NCBI RefSeq assembly: GCF_007828865.1
Contig: NZ_VIVK01000001.1
Location: 1,302,001-1,366,000 of the forward strand
Origin: Kribbella amoyensis
GTDB lineage: Bacteria > Actinomycetota > Actinomycetes > Propionibacteriales > Kribbellaceae
Length of the DNA stretch: 64,000 nt
Direction of reading: 5' to 3'
The position numbers were made by a program, and so were the translations under genes. Of this stretch, positions 27,166-36,115 are shown piece after piece (positions within the stretch are counted from its first letter, which is position 1; each line of letters begins with the position of its first letter). The notes beneath the pieces were generated by a model. That model was not told where the DNA came from. It ran no database searches and was given only the letters and a program-made list of their open reading frames with translations.

Positions 27166-28317
27166 ATGCGCGATCACGCTCAGCGGTTGAACGGACTCGG
27201 GACCACCATCTTCGCCGAGATGTCCGCCCTCGCGGTGGCGACGAACTCGGTGAATCTCGGGCAGGGGTTCCCCGACACCGACGGGCCCGAGTCGCTGCTC
27301 GAGGACGCGGTCGCCGCGATCCGGTCCGGGGCGAACCAGTACCCGCCCGGCCGGGGGATCCCCGCGTTGCGCCAAGCGGTCGTGGATCACCAGAAGCGGT
27401 TCTACGGGCTGGAGTACGACCCCGACACCCAGGTCCTCGTCACCACCGGCGCCACCGAGGCGATCGCGGCCGCGTTGCTCGCTTATGTCGAGCCCGGGGA
27501 CGAAGTGATCGCGCTCGAGCCGTACTACGACTCCTACGCCGCCGGGATCGCGATGGCGGGTGGGCACCGGGTTCCGGTCACGCTGCGTGCTCCTGAGTTC
27601 CGCCTGGACCTGGACGAGTTGCGGGCCGCCGTGACTCCGCGGACGAAGGTGCTGCTGATCAACTCGCCGCACAACCCGACCGGGACCGTGCTCACCGACG
27701 AGGAGCTGCGCGGGATCGCGGCGGTCGCGGTCGAGCACGATCTCGTCGTCATCACCGACGAGGTGTACGAGCACCTCGTGTACGACGGGGGCGAGCACCG
27801 GCCACTCACCGCGTACGACGGGATGGCCGAGCGGACCGTGTCGATCGGAAGCGCGGGCAAGACGTTCTCGGTCACCGGGTGGAAGGTCGGGTGGGTCACC
27901 GGCACGCCCGAGGTGGTCACCGCGGTGAACACGTCGAAGCAGTTCCTCACCTACGTGTCCGGGGCGCCGTTCCAGCCGGCCGTGGCCGGAGCGCTTGCTT
28001 TAGGCAACGAGTACTTCGACGACTTCCGGGCCGGGATGCAGGCCCGCCGCGATCTGCTCTGCGACGGGCTGGAATCGCTCGGCTTCGGCGTGCACCGGCC
28101 GCAGGGGACGTACTTCGTCACCACCGACGTGCGGCCGCTCGGGTACGACGACGGGGTCGAGTTCTGCCGGATGCTGCCGGAGAAGACCGGCGTGGTGGCG
28201 ATTCCGCACCAGGTCTTCTACGACAACGTCGACGCCGGGCGCCCGCTGGTCCGCTGGGCGTTCTGCAAGCAGCAGCACGTCCTGGAGGAAGCGCTGAACC
28301 GGCTCACCAAGCTCTGA
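27166..28317 (+). CDS. PLP-dependent aminotransferase, DapC/kynurenine aminotransferase-like
   Basis: The 383-residue class I/II aminotransferase has the family blocks NLGQGFPD, NQYPPGRG, TTGATEAIAAALLA, INSPHNPTGTVL and ITDEVYEHLVYD; the PLP lysine is in GSAGKTFSVTGWKVGW. The whole sequence closely follows the mycobacterial protein annotated as DapC (N-succinyldiaminopimelate aminotransferase), while the same family holds kynurenine and methionine aminotransferases, so the physiological substrate is open. The ATG at 27166 gives the conserved N terminus; an in-frame ATG at 27148 would add six residues. Its stop abuts the convergent gene with no gap. Confidence 0.9.
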   Translation: MRDHAQRLNGLGTTIFAEMSALAVATNSVNLGQGFPDTDGPESLLEDAVAAIRSGANQYPPGRGIPALRQAVVDHQKRFYGLEYDPDTQVLVTTGATEAIAAALLAYVEPGDEVIALEPYYDSYAAGIAMAGGHRVPVTLRAPEFRLDLDELRAAVTPRTKVLLINSPHNPTGTVLTDEELRGIAAVAVEHDLVVITDEVYEHLVYDGGEHRPLTAYDGMAERTVSIGSAGKTFSVTGWKVGWVTGTPEVVTAVNTSKQFLTYVSGAPFQPAVAGALALGNEYFDDFRAGMQARRDLLCDGLESLGFGVHRPQGTYFVTTDVRPLGYDDGVEFCRMLPEKTGVVAIPHQVFYDNVDAGRPLVRWAFCKQQHVLEEALNRLTKL

Positions 28318-29565
28318 TCAGAGCTCGGTGACGGCTTCCGCGAGTCGTTCGGCCGAGCCGGCGGCGAACGGGCCCGGGAGCCCGTAGTACCGGTGCGCCT
28401 CGGCGACCTCGTACCCGCCGTAATGGTACTCGCAGGTCGTCGGCAGGTAGCCGGGGCACCCGTCGGTGTACCCGGCGACGATGGTGATGCCGGGATCCCG
28501 GTCGAAGGTGGCGCGGAGGTCCAACCCTGTCTGGGTGAACGGCTCGCCGGGCAACGTGACGATCCGGACGCCGCCCCAGCGCAGCAGACCGACCCGCGCT
28601 TGCCAGGTACTCGGCTCGATCGACGCGAACTTGTCGGCCCACTCGACCCAGCACTGCATCAAGGCCGTTGTCGCCGTGTCCGCCTCGGGATCCGCCGCCA
28701 CCGCCCGCCACTCCGCCGCCGCATCGCTGAACTGCGGGTCGACGTCGATGGTCAGGGTGACCTCGGCAACCGCTGCGGTGACGTTCCCGTCGACCGGGTG
28801 GAGCTCGGCGGCGATCACCGCGTCGGCGAGTTCGGTACCGGCGGCTTCGGCGTCGGCGAAGGTCCGGTTGGCTCCCGATTGGAGGGAGACCGAGGCGCTG
28901 GCGGCGTGGCCGGTGTTGGCGTCGCCGGCGCATCCGGTGAGGAAGAGGGCCACGGCTCCGGCGTACTGCGCTTCGACGACCCGCCGGACGACGCCGGGGT
29001 AGTCGGCGGTGAGCAGGGTGTTGTCGGCGCCGAGGACGACCGGGTGGCAGGCGTACGAGACCACGATCGCGATCGGGTCGCCCGCTTCGTCGACCAGGTG
29101 CACGACCGGGACCGACCGATCGACCGGGCCGTCCGTCCGTCGCCGGTTGTGGGCCACGTCGACCTCGGCCGCGTACCCGGCGAGTACGCGGGCTGGCCGG
29201 CTGGTCCGGCGCGCCTCCTCCACCGCGGCCACGCAGGCCTGCTCCAGCGATTCGAGCCAGGCCGGGTCCGCGTTGCCGCCGAGCCGGTCCACCACGCTGG
29301 CCGGGCTGCCGTGGGTATGCGTCGCGTGCACCCGGACGTTTGCGCTAGGCAACGACGTACCGCGGGCGACCGCCGCGCAGAAGTCCTCGTGCAGGCCGAC
29401 CACGTCCACCGCCACGATCGCGGTGTCGTCGACGCACACCGCGCGGACCGTGATCGGGTCGTGCGCACCCGTCGACGGACCCGTTCTCGCCACGAACCCG
29501 GACATCCACGTGCCGACCGCCGGGGTCACGTCGATCACCGCGACACCCGCCTGCACCCTGCTCAC
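28318..29565 (-). CDS. neutral ceramidase-like hydrolase
   Basis: The 415-residue protein matches the N-terminal domain of the neutral/alkaline ceramidase family: GVAVIDVTPAVGTWMSGF at the start, then VHATHTHGSPASV, VVSYACHPVVLG and TADYPGVVR, and GCAGDANTG, the metal- and serine-containing blocks. It lacks a signal peptide and the C-terminal domain of true ceramidases, so it is cytoplasmic and shorter. The GTG start has an AGGAGG ribosome-binding site, 7-base spacer, inside the end of nagA. As the last gene of an amino-sugar operon it is more likely to hydrolyse an amide on a sugar derivative than a ceramide; that is inference. Confidence 0.82.
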   Translation of the reverse strand: MSRVQAGVAVIDVTPAVGTWMSGFVARTGPSTGAHDPITVRAVCVDDTAIVAVDVVGLHEDFCAAVARGTSLPSANVRVHATHTHGSPASVVDRLGGNADPAWLESLEQACVAAVEEARRTSRPARVLAGYAAEVDVAHNRRRTDGPVDRSVPVVHLVDEAGDPIAIVVSYACHPVVLGADNTLLTADYPGVVRRVVEAQYAGAVALFLTGCAGDANTGHAASASVSLQSGANRTFADAEAAGTELADAVIAAELHPVDGNVTAAVAEVTLTIDVDPQFSDAAAEWRAVAADPEADTATTALMQCWVEWADKFASIEPSTWQARVGLLRWGGVRIVTLPGEPFTQTGLDLRATFDRDPGITIVAGYTDGCPGYLPTTCEYHYGGYEVAEAHRYYGLPGPFAAGSAERLAEAVTEL

Positions 29566-30707
29566 CGACCGACCTCCTGACCCGCTTGGACGACCTTCCG
29601 CAACCGCAACACCTTGTCACCCGGAGCCCAGTCGAACTCGATCAGGTCCGCCGGTTCACCCGGTCGCAGTTCCCCACGACCACCCACGAACCGCCCGGGA
29701 TTCGCCGTCGCCAGCCGGATCGCGTCGGCCAGCCGGATCCGGCCCAGCTCGGTCGCGGTCGCCACGCAGTCCGCCAACGACCGTGCGGCCCCCGCGAGGT
29801 ACGGCGTCCCCGCGTACGAAAGCCGGCCGGACTCGGTGAGCTGGACCGTGCCGCCGACCGGGGTCCGGTAGTCGCCTGGCGGGGATCCGGCCAGCGCGAC
29901 CGAGTCGGAGACCAGGATGCTGCGGTCGAGACCCTTGGCGCGGAGCATCGCGGTGAGCGTGTCGCCGGGCAAGTGGTGGCCGTCGGCAATGAATCCCGCC
30001 GTGAGGCGGTCGTCGGCCAGCTGGGTCCACAGGTAGTTCGGGTGCCGCGGGAGTACCGCGTCGGCGCCGTTGCCGAGATGGGTCGAGAGGGTCGCGCCCG
30101 CATCGACAGCGGCAATGATCTCGTCAGGTGTCGCCGCCGTGTGACCGACCGCGACCAGGACGCCGGCGCTGCTCAGAGCGCGCACGTACTCGGCGGACGC
30201 CGGGTGGTGCGGCGACAGCGTGACCATGCCGACCAACCCGCCGGAAGCCTCCTGCCACCGGGTGAACTCCGCCACGTCCGGCGGCCGGATGTGCTCGACC
30301 GGATGGACCCCACGGGGACCGTCGTCGGGCGACAGGTGCGGTCCTTCCACGTGCGCGAACGGGATCGCCGACCGGGTCGCGGGATCCACCGAACGCGCGG
30401 CCGCGATCGCCTGCAGAGACCGGACGATGTCGGCCTCGGAGGCCGTGATCACGGTCGGGACGAAGGTCGTCGTCCCGGCGACGGCGAGGGCGCGGACGAG
30501 CTCGATCACGGTGTCCGCCGTGACCTCCGGCCCGTTCACGTCGAACCCGCCGAACCCGTTCACCTGCAGATCCACCAGCCCCGGCGCCAGCCACCCGGCC
30601 CCCGCCAGGTCGCCCGAGCTTTCTGCCACGGACAAGATCCGCCCGTCCCCGACCTCCACCGCCAGCAGGCGGCCGGTGGCCGGGTCCAGGCCGGTGTACG
30701 TCGTCAC
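29562..30707 (-). CDS. nagA: N-acetylglucosamine-6-phosphate deacetylase
   Basis: The 381-residue amidohydrolase removes the acetyl group from GlcNAc-6-phosphate to give glucosamine-6-phosphate for NagB. It shows PGLVDLQVNGFGGFDVN, the metal glutamate in HVEGPHLS, histidines in VGHTAATPD and THLGNGADA, the substrate loop DGHHLPGD and the catalytic Asp in LVSDSVALAG. The GTG start overlaps the stop of the SIS gene (GTGA at 30704-30707) and its own stop overlaps the start of the ceramidase-like gene. The order nagB, SIS, nagA marks this as an amino-sugar catabolic operon. Confidence 0.94.
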   Translation of the reverse strand: MTTYTGLDPATGRLLAVEVGDGRILSVAESSGDLAGAGWLAPGLVDLQVNGFGGFDVNGPEVTADTVIELVRALAVAGTTTFVPTVITASEADIVRSLQAIAAARSVDPATRSAIPFAHVEGPHLSPDDGPRGVHPVEHIRPPDVAEFTRWQEASGGLVGMVTLSPHHPASAEYVRALSSAGVLVAVGHTAATPDEIIAAVDAGATLSTHLGNGADAVLPRHPNYLWTQLADDRLTAGFIADGHHLPGDTLTAMLRAKGLDRSILVSDSVALAGSPPGDYRTPVGGTVQLTESGRLSYAGTPYLAGAARSLADCVATATELGRIRLADAIRLATANPGRFVGGRGELRPGEPADLIEFDWAPGDKVLRLRKVVQAGQEVGR

Positions 30708-31480
30708 AGCGTGGGCACCCGATGCCGGAACCGGCCGACGAACCGGTTGTTCGCCTCGTCGCCGCCCGGCGCGTTGCCGCTCCGCCAGACCGGCGGTTCG
30801 ATGCCCCGGGCCACCAGTTCGGTGACGGTGCACAGCGTCAGCGAGTTGAGTACGAACGCGTTGGCGAACGTCGACACCGCGGCGATCCGCTCCGGCGCGC
30901 CGGGGACGTCCATGATCGCGTCGCCGATCGGCACCTTCGAGTCGATCGCCACGTCGACCAGGTCGTGCAGGTTCTGCCGGGTCGGGTGCCGCGCCGGGTG
31001 CTCCGGTGCCGTCTGCTCGGCATGCGACCGCGAGCTGATCCCGATCAGCTTGACCCCGCGTTCCCGGGCTTCCAGCGCCGCGTCGATCAGGGCGGCGTTG
31101 ATGCCGTACGCGTTCACCAGGATTAGCAGATCGCCCTCGCCCAGCTCGCGATCCCGGACCACGATGCGCCCGTACCCCGGGGTCCGCTCGATCGCCATCG
31201 ACCGCAGCGCGCCGTTGGACAGCAGCGTCCCCTCGTCCAGGATCGCGGCGATGTGCATCAGCCCGCCGGCCCGGAAGAACACCTCCTGGGCCGCCAGGTT
31301 CGAGTGGCCGCCGGGCCCGAAGATGTGCACCAGCCGGTCGGCCGCGATCTGGTCCGCGAGCAGCCCCGCCGCGGCCGCGATGGACTTCGACTCCTCGGTC
31401 TGGATCCGTTGCAGCAGCTCGTGGACGTTGTCCAGGTAGCCGCGGCACAGCTCGTCCGCTGTCATGCTGTCATCGGACAT
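30704..31480 (-). CDS. SIS-domain sugar isomerase-like protein
   Basis: The 258-residue protein has a SIS fold: HIFGPGGHSNLAAQEVFFRAGG is the phosphosugar-binding loop, and LILVNAYGINAALIDAALEARERGVKLIGISS is the second sugar-phosphate segment. SIS proteins bind or isomerise phosphosugars; this one resembles the UPF0309 group often found in amino-sugar operons. The ATG at 31478-31480 has an AAGGAG site 10 bases upstream and overlaps the end of nagB by 11 bases; an ATG five codons later has none. Its reaction is not known; it may process a phosphorylated amino sugar that NagA and NagB cannot use. Confidence 0.8.
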   Translation of the reverse strand: MSDDSMTADELCRGYLDNVHELLQRIQTEESKSIAAAAGLLADQIAADRLVHIFGPGGHSNLAAQEVFFRAGGLMHIAAILDEGTLLSNGALRSMAIERTPGYGRIVVRDRELGEGDLLILVNAYGINAALIDAALEARERGVKLIGISSRSHAEQTAPEHPARHPTRQNLHDLVDVAIDSKVPIGDAIMDVPGAPERIAAVSTFANAFVLNSLTLCTVTELVARGIEPPVWRSGNAPGGDEANNRFVGRFRHRVPTL

Positions 31481-32228
31481 GAGCGGCCGACTCCTTGTCG
31501 AGGTACAGCGTGCAGTCGGCGTGGCGTCGCAGGACCGTCGCCGGGCACGCGGGGCCGATCGGATCCGTCAGCGCAGCGCGGACCGCGTTCGCCTTCAGGG
31601 CTCCGGGGACGACGCAGAACAGGCGCTCCGCGTCGAGCAGCCGCGGCACCGTCAAGGTGATCGCCGTGGTCGGCACGTCCTCGATCCGGTCGAAGCACTC
31701 GTCGTCGACCTGCTGCCGGCGGCTCGCCTCGGCGAGCTCGACCACCCGGACCGGCTCCGGGTCGTCCAGGTCCGCGTCCGGCGGGTCGTTGAACGCGATG
31801 TGCCCGTTCACCCCGATGCCGAGCACCACCAGGTCGATCGGCGCCGAGGCCAGCTCGTCGGCGTACTGCCGGACGTCCGCGGCCAGGTCCTCGGTGGGGT
31901 CCAGCAGGTGGACCTTGCCGAACGGGACGTGGTCGAAGAGGGCCTTGTTCAGCCACGCGGCGAACCGCTGCGGCGCATCGGCCGGCAGGCCGACGTACTC
32001 GTCCATGTGGAACGCGGTCACCCGGCTCCAGTCGATGCCCTCGGCAACCCGCAACCGGGCCAGCGTCTCCTGCTGGCTCGGTGCGGCCGCGAAGATCATC
32101 CGCACGCCGTCCTGCTGGGCCAGCCGGCGGCGCAGTTCTGCCGCGATGTCGTCGCCCGCCTTCCGGCCGAGCGCCTCCCGGTCGGGAAACACCTGGACCG
32201 TGGGCTGTTCCGTCCCCGTCGTACTCAC
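31470..32228 (-). CDS. nagB: glucosamine-6-phosphate deaminase
   Basis: The 252-residue enzyme converts glucosamine-6-phosphate to fructose-6-phosphate and ammonia. The catalytic Asp is in FHMDEYVGLP and the ring-opening His with its block in LGIGVNGHIAFNDPP. The GTG start overlaps the stop of the epimerase gene (GTGA at 32225-32228); the frame remains open far upstream but there translates that gene in another frame. The protein is slightly shorter than E. coli NagB (266), lacking allosteric C-terminal residues, as in other Gram-positives. Confidence 0.93.
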   Translation of the reverse strand: MSTTGTEQPTVQVFPDREALGRKAGDDIAAELRRRLAQQDGVRMIFAAAPSQQETLARLRVAEGIDWSRVTAFHMDEYVGLPADAPQRFAAWLNKALFDHVPFGKVHLLDPTEDLAADVRQYADELASAPIDLVVLGIGVNGHIAFNDPPDADLDDPEPVRVVELAEASRRQQVDDECFDRIEDVPTTAITLTVPRLLDAERLFCVVPGALKANAVRAALTDPIGPACPATVLRRHADCTLYLDKESAAHVR

Positions 32229-33454
32229 TGGACCTCCGTGTCTCGGTTGGTGTGCAACAGCTCGACCAGCAACAGCAGTGACCTGGCGATGTGGAACGGA
32301 TCCTTCACCGGCAGCGCGACCGTGGCTTCCAGCGGACTCCCGTCCCGCTGCCGGATCTGGACCCACTCCCGCCCTGGCCCGGCCGGGAACGTCCGCAGCG
32401 TGTAGCGGGACAGCTCCTCGTGCCACTCGGCGACGTCGGCTCGTCCGGTGAGCCGGCTCAGCAAGGCCGTCGTGTACAGCGCTTCCGCGTGCGGCCACCA
32501 CAGCTTCGTGTCCCAGGTGCCGACGACCAGCGCCTCGTACGGGTCGTCCGTCCGGCGTCCCGTCGGCTCGCCGCCCTCGCGATCGACGAAGCGCAGCAGA
32601 CCGCCGTACTCGTCGTCCCAGTCCAGCCGGCAGGCATGCACCGCGATGCCGGCCAGGCGATCGGGGTCGTCGGCGAGCGAACCGGGGACCAGGTCGGCCG
32701 CGTGCTGCAGGAACCACAGCGCCTCGAGCGTGTGCCCCGGAGCCCGATGCCGGCTGAGCAGCAGGTCGCCGCGGTCGGCGGTCCGCGGCGGCATCTCGAC
32801 CACCTCGGTCCCGCGGACGAACGTCCCCTCGATCGCGGCCACGGCGGCCCGGACGATCTCGGCGGACGCGGCCGACTTGGTGGCCCGGTGCACCTGTTCG
32901 CCGACTCCGAGCAGGATCATCGGCAACGCGAACGAGTCGTGGCCCGACGGCACCGGGTACGGCTCCGACCGGTACGTCCCGGCCTCGATCCGGCGGGCCG
33001 CGGACAGCAGGATCTCCTCGGCGGGCTCGCCCCACTCCGGATCGAGCTGGGCCAGTCCGGCGAATCCGAGCGCCGCGAACAGGTCCGCGAACACGCTCAC
33101 GCTCACCCCGTCCCCGACAACCGGCTCCTTCGGCGACCCGGCCCGATCGGTCACGTACGCCGTGGAGCCGTCCGCGAGCACAGCGTGATCCCGGAGGAAC
33201 GCGGCCGTGGTCCGCGCCTGCTCCAGGTACGGCGCGGGATCGAGGTCGAGCATGCCGTTCCGGACCGCGGTGACGACGCGGGCCATCAGCCAGACCCAGC
33301 GGCCCTGGGACCAGGTGTACTTGTCCGTGGACACCAGGGTCGTGCCCGCGTTGTCCCAGCAGGTCAGGACCCCGCCGTACTCGCGGTCCGGGCCGTTCTC
33401 CATCCACCAGCCCAGGACGTCGTCCACCAGGTGCCGTGCGTACGGATCAGGCAT
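32225..33454 (-). CDS. AGE-family N-acylglucosamine 2-epimerase-like enzyme
   Basis: The 409-residue protein is an (alpha/alpha)6-barrel of the AGE family: GVLTCWDNAGTTLVSTDKYTW matches the substrate region, and TLEALWFLQHAADL and TKLWWPHAEALYTTALL carry the histidine-bearing helices. Members interconvert GlcNAc/ManNAc or glucose/mannose-type sugars at C2. It overlaps the symporter gene by 8 bases. Coupled to nagA and nagB it most likely turns an imported ManNAc-like sugar into a GlcNAc-like one. No kinase for the product is present in the window. Confidence 0.88.
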   Translation of the reverse strand: MPDPYARHLVDDVLGWWMENGPDREYGGVLTCWDNAGTTLVSTDKYTWSQGRWVWLMARVVTAVRNGMLDLDPAPYLEQARTTAAFLRDHAVLADGSTAYVTDRAGSPKEPVVGDGVSVSVFADLFAALGFAGLAQLDPEWGEPAEEILLSAARRIEAGTYRSEPYPVPSGHDSFALPMILLGVGEQVHRATKSAASAEIVRAAVAAIEGTFVRGTEVVEMPPRTADRGDLLLSRHRAPGHTLEALWFLQHAADLVPGSLADDPDRLAGIAVHACRLDWDDEYGGLLRFVDREGGEPTGRRTDDPYEALVVGTWDTKLWWPHAEALYTTALLSRLTGRADVAEWHEELSRYTLRTFPAGPGREWVQIRQRDGSPLEATVALPVKDPFHIARSLLLLVELLHTNRDTEVQ

Positions 33455-34979
33455 GCCCGGCCTTCACCTCGAGGTCGCCGGCGCCGTCCGGGTCGTTGCT
33501 GAGGGCATCCACCAGCTCGTCGGAGGCGGCGTTGTGCCACGGCCGGAGCAGGCCGATCAGGACGAACACGATCAGCGAGCAGACCACCGGGCCGCCGACC
33601 TGGATCGCGGTGACCTTGTCCTTGGCCAGTTCGGCGATCCGCTCGTCGAAGACGTACCGGGTGACGAAGAAGACCAGCAGACCGGTCGCCCAGGAGACGA
33701 TCGCCGCGGCCGGGCCACAGCGCCGGAACGCGGGCAGCAGACCGAGCAGCATCGGGATCGCGATCGGCCCGACCAGGCCGCCGAACCAGAGGATCAGCAG
33801 GCCGAGCACGCCGCCGAAGCTGTCCGCGGTGAGCGCGATCGCCATGCTCAGCGCGATGAACGCGAAGGTGCTGATCCGGCCGAGGAGCAGCTCGGTCCTG
33901 CCGGTCATCCGGTGCGCGCCCCGCCAGAGGGCCGGCACGATGTCGCGGGTGACAACGGCCGAGATCGCGTTCGCGTCCGAACCGGTCATCGCCATCGTGT
34001 GCGAGAACAGCCCGGCCAGCACCAGCCCGATCAGGCCCATCGGCAGCAGCTCCTGGGTCAGCAGCGCGTACGACTGGTCCGGCTTGGCCAGGTCGGGCAG
34101 CAGGATCGGCGCGGCCCACATCGGGAAGAACATCACCAGCGGCCAGACCAGGTACAGCCCACCGGAGAACAGCGCCGCCCGGCGAGCCTCACTGCCGCTG
34201 GGCGAGGCGATGAACCGCTGCGCCAGGTTCCAGGTACCGCCGTTGTAGGACAGCGTGTTGATCAGCAGGTACACCATCACGAACAGCACCGTGTACTGGC
34301 CGTTGAACGGCTTCGCGTTGCCCTCCGGCAGGTCGCCCCACATCGTCCAGATCGAGGAGACCCCGCCCAGCTTGCCGAGCACCGCGACGAACAGCACGAT
34401 CCCGGCGACCAGCTGGATGACGAACTGGCCGAGGTCGGTGAGCGCGTCGGCCCACAGCCCGCCGATCGTCGAGTAGATCAGCGTGACCCCACCGGTGATC
34501 AGCACGCCCCACGCGATCGGGACGCCGGCGAAAACGTTGAGCAGCAAGGCCGTCGCGGTCCACTTCGCACCGACGTCGAACACCTTCAGCGCCGTCCCGC
34601 TCCAGGCCAGCAGCTGCTGGGTCGGGAGGTTGTACCGGATCTTCAGGTACTCCAGTGGTGAGATCACGCCGAGCCGTTGCCGCAGTCGTGGCCAGCGGGG
34701 CGCGAAGACGAACGCGCCGACCACCATCGCGAAGGTGATGCCGAGCGCCCACCAGACGTAGAGCACGAAGCCCTCGGTGTACGCGATCGCCGCGTACCCG
34801 ACGAACACGGCCGAGCTGTACCCGGACATGTGGTGTGAGATGCCCGACAGCCACCACGGCATCCGGCCGCCGGCGGTGAAGAAGTCGGCGGCGTCGTGCA
34901 CCCGCGCCTTCGCCCACAGGCCGATCGCCACCATCACGAAGAAGTAGCCGCCGACCACCAGCCAGTCCAGAGCTGCCAC
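33447..34979 (-). CDS. sodium:solute symporter (SSS family)
   Basis: The 510-residue integral membrane protein has about 13 hydrophobic segments and SSS blocks such as GRMPWWLSGISHHMSGYSSAV, which holds residues near the sodium site, and DLGQFVIQL. It is the first gene of the amino-sugar operon, so it probably imports the operon's substrate with sodium; SSS members include glucose and sialic acid carriers. The GTG start has a GGGAG site with a 5-6 base spacer. Its promoter region faces the LacI gene and holds the palindrome at 35048-35065. Confidence 0.9.
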   Translation of the reverse strand: MAALDWLVVGGYFFVMVAIGLWAKARVHDAADFFTAGGRMPWWLSGISHHMSGYSSAVFVGYAAIAYTEGFVLYVWWALGITFAMVVGAFVFAPRWPRLRQRLGVISPLEYLKIRYNLPTQQLLAWSGTALKVFDVGAKWTATALLLNVFAGVPIAWGVLITGGVTLIYSTIGGLWADALTDLGQFVIQLVAGIVLFVAVLGKLGGVSSIWTMWGDLPEGNAKPFNGQYTVLFVMVYLLINTLSYNGGTWNLAQRFIASPSGSEARRAALFSGGLYLVWPLVMFFPMWAAPILLPDLAKPDQSYALLTQELLPMGLIGLVLAGLFSHTMAMTGSDANAISAVVTRDIVPALWRGAHRMTGRTELLLGRISTFAFIALSMAIALTADSFGGVLGLLILWFGGLVGPIAIPMLLGLLPAFRRCGPAAAIVSWATGLLVFFVTRYVFDERIAELAKDKVTAIQVGGPVVCSLIVFVLIGLLRPWHNAASDELVDALSNDPDGAGDLEVKAGHA

Positions 34980-35047
34980 CGGAATCTCCCTTGCTGCGGA
35001 ACCGTCGCGGAACGCGGACCGCTCGGACCGCGTTCCCGCAACCATGC

Positions 35048-35065
35048 CGTGCAACCGGTTGCACG
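35048..35065. promoter_or_regulatory. perfect LacI-type operator CGTGCAACCGGTTGCACG
   Basis: This 18-base perfect palindrome with the TGCAACCGGTTGCA core lies in the 133-base gap between the symporter operon and the divergent LacI gene. Its CG centre and TGCAA arms are standard for LacI-family operators. It is the best-supported regulatory site in the window and predicts control of both flanking genes. Confidence 0.8.
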
Positions 35066-35112
35066 TCAAGCGATCAAGCGAAATCGGTCCGGTCGCCCCG
35101 TACAGTGAGCGC

Positions 35113-36114
35113 GTGACCCAGCAGCGCGGATCCGGCGGCCGGCCGACCATCAACCAGGTGGCCGAGGCGGCCGGAGTCTCGAAGTCCACGGTGTCCCGGG
35201 CGTTCTCCCGGCCGGAGATGATCACCGCCGAGACGGTCGCGCACGTGATGGAGGTCGCCACCCGGCTCGGCTACGTCCCGAACCACACCGCCCGCGCGCT
35301 CAGTACCGGCCGGGCCGGCACCGTCGCTATCGTCGTCCCGGACATCGCGAACCCGTTCTTCCCGCCGCTGATCCGCGGAGCCCAGGCGGCCGCGGACCAG
35401 GCCGGGTTCAGCCTGCTGCTCGGCGACTCGGACGAGGACCCGACCCGCGAGGACGTGCTGGTCGGCAAGCTCGGCCCGCAGACCGACGGGATCGTGCTGG
35501 CCTCGTCCCGGATGACCGAGGAGCAGATCCTCGCGCACGCCGAACGCCGCCCGCTGGTCCTGATCAACCGGGACGTGCCCGGCCTGCCCCGGGTCCTGAT
35601 CGACACCGCGACCGGGATCGAGGCCGCCGTCGAGCACCTGGCCGGGCTGGGCCACCGGCACCTGGTCTACGTCAGCGGCCCCGCCTCGTCCTGGTCCAAC
35701 GCCCAACGCCGGCACGCGGTCCGGGCGGCCGGGCGCCGGTTGGGGGTGAAGGTGACCGCGGTCGCGGCCCGCCGGTCCACGTACGACGCGGGCGTGCAGC
35801 GGACCGAGGCGATCCTGGCCTCCGGGGCGTCGGCGGCGATCGCGTTCGACGACCTGCTGGCCCAGGGCGTCCTGGCCGGGCTGGCCGAGCGCGGGATGCG
35901 GGTCCCGGACGAGTTCAGCGTGATCGGCTGCGACGACGTGCTCGCAGCGACCATGTACCCGCCCCTGACCACGGTGTCCGCCCACGGTGGGGACGCGGGT
36001 CGCGCGGCCGTCGACCTGCTGCTCTCCTCGCTCGACGGGGCTCGGGCTGATGTCCGCCGCGAACTGGACACCTCGCTGGTCCTCCGTTCGACCACCGCAC
36101 CACCGGCCGGCTGA
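35113..36114 (+). CDS. LacI-family regulator of amino-sugar operon
   Basis: The 333-residue regulator begins with a LacI helix-turn-helix (TINQVAEAAGVSKSTVSRAF, then HVMEVATRLGYVPNHTARAL) and has a sugar-binding domain (VAIVVPDIANPFFPPLIRGA). The GTG start at 35113 sits close to the helix-turn-helix; the frame is open upstream through the operator, which is not coding. It probably represses the divergent operon until its sugar binds. About half of the sequence matches the LacI gene at 16.6 kb, but the two operators differ. Confidence 0.93.
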   Translation: MTQQRGSGGRPTINQVAEAAGVSKSTVSRAFSRPEMITAETVAHVMEVATRLGYVPNHTARALSTGRAGTVAIVVPDIANPFFPPLIRGAQAAADQAGFSLLLGDSDEDPTREDVLVGKLGPQTDGIVLASSRMTEEQILAHAERRPLVLINRDVPGLPRVLIDTATGIEAAVEHLAGLGHRHLVYVSGPASSWSNAQRRHAVRAAGRRLGVKVTAVAARRSTYDAGVQRTEAILASGASAAIAFDDLLAQGVLAGLAERGMRVPDEFSVIGCDDVLAATMYPPLTTVSAHGGDAGRAAVDLLLSSLDGARADVRRELDTSLVLRSTTAPPAG

Positions 36115-36115
36115 C

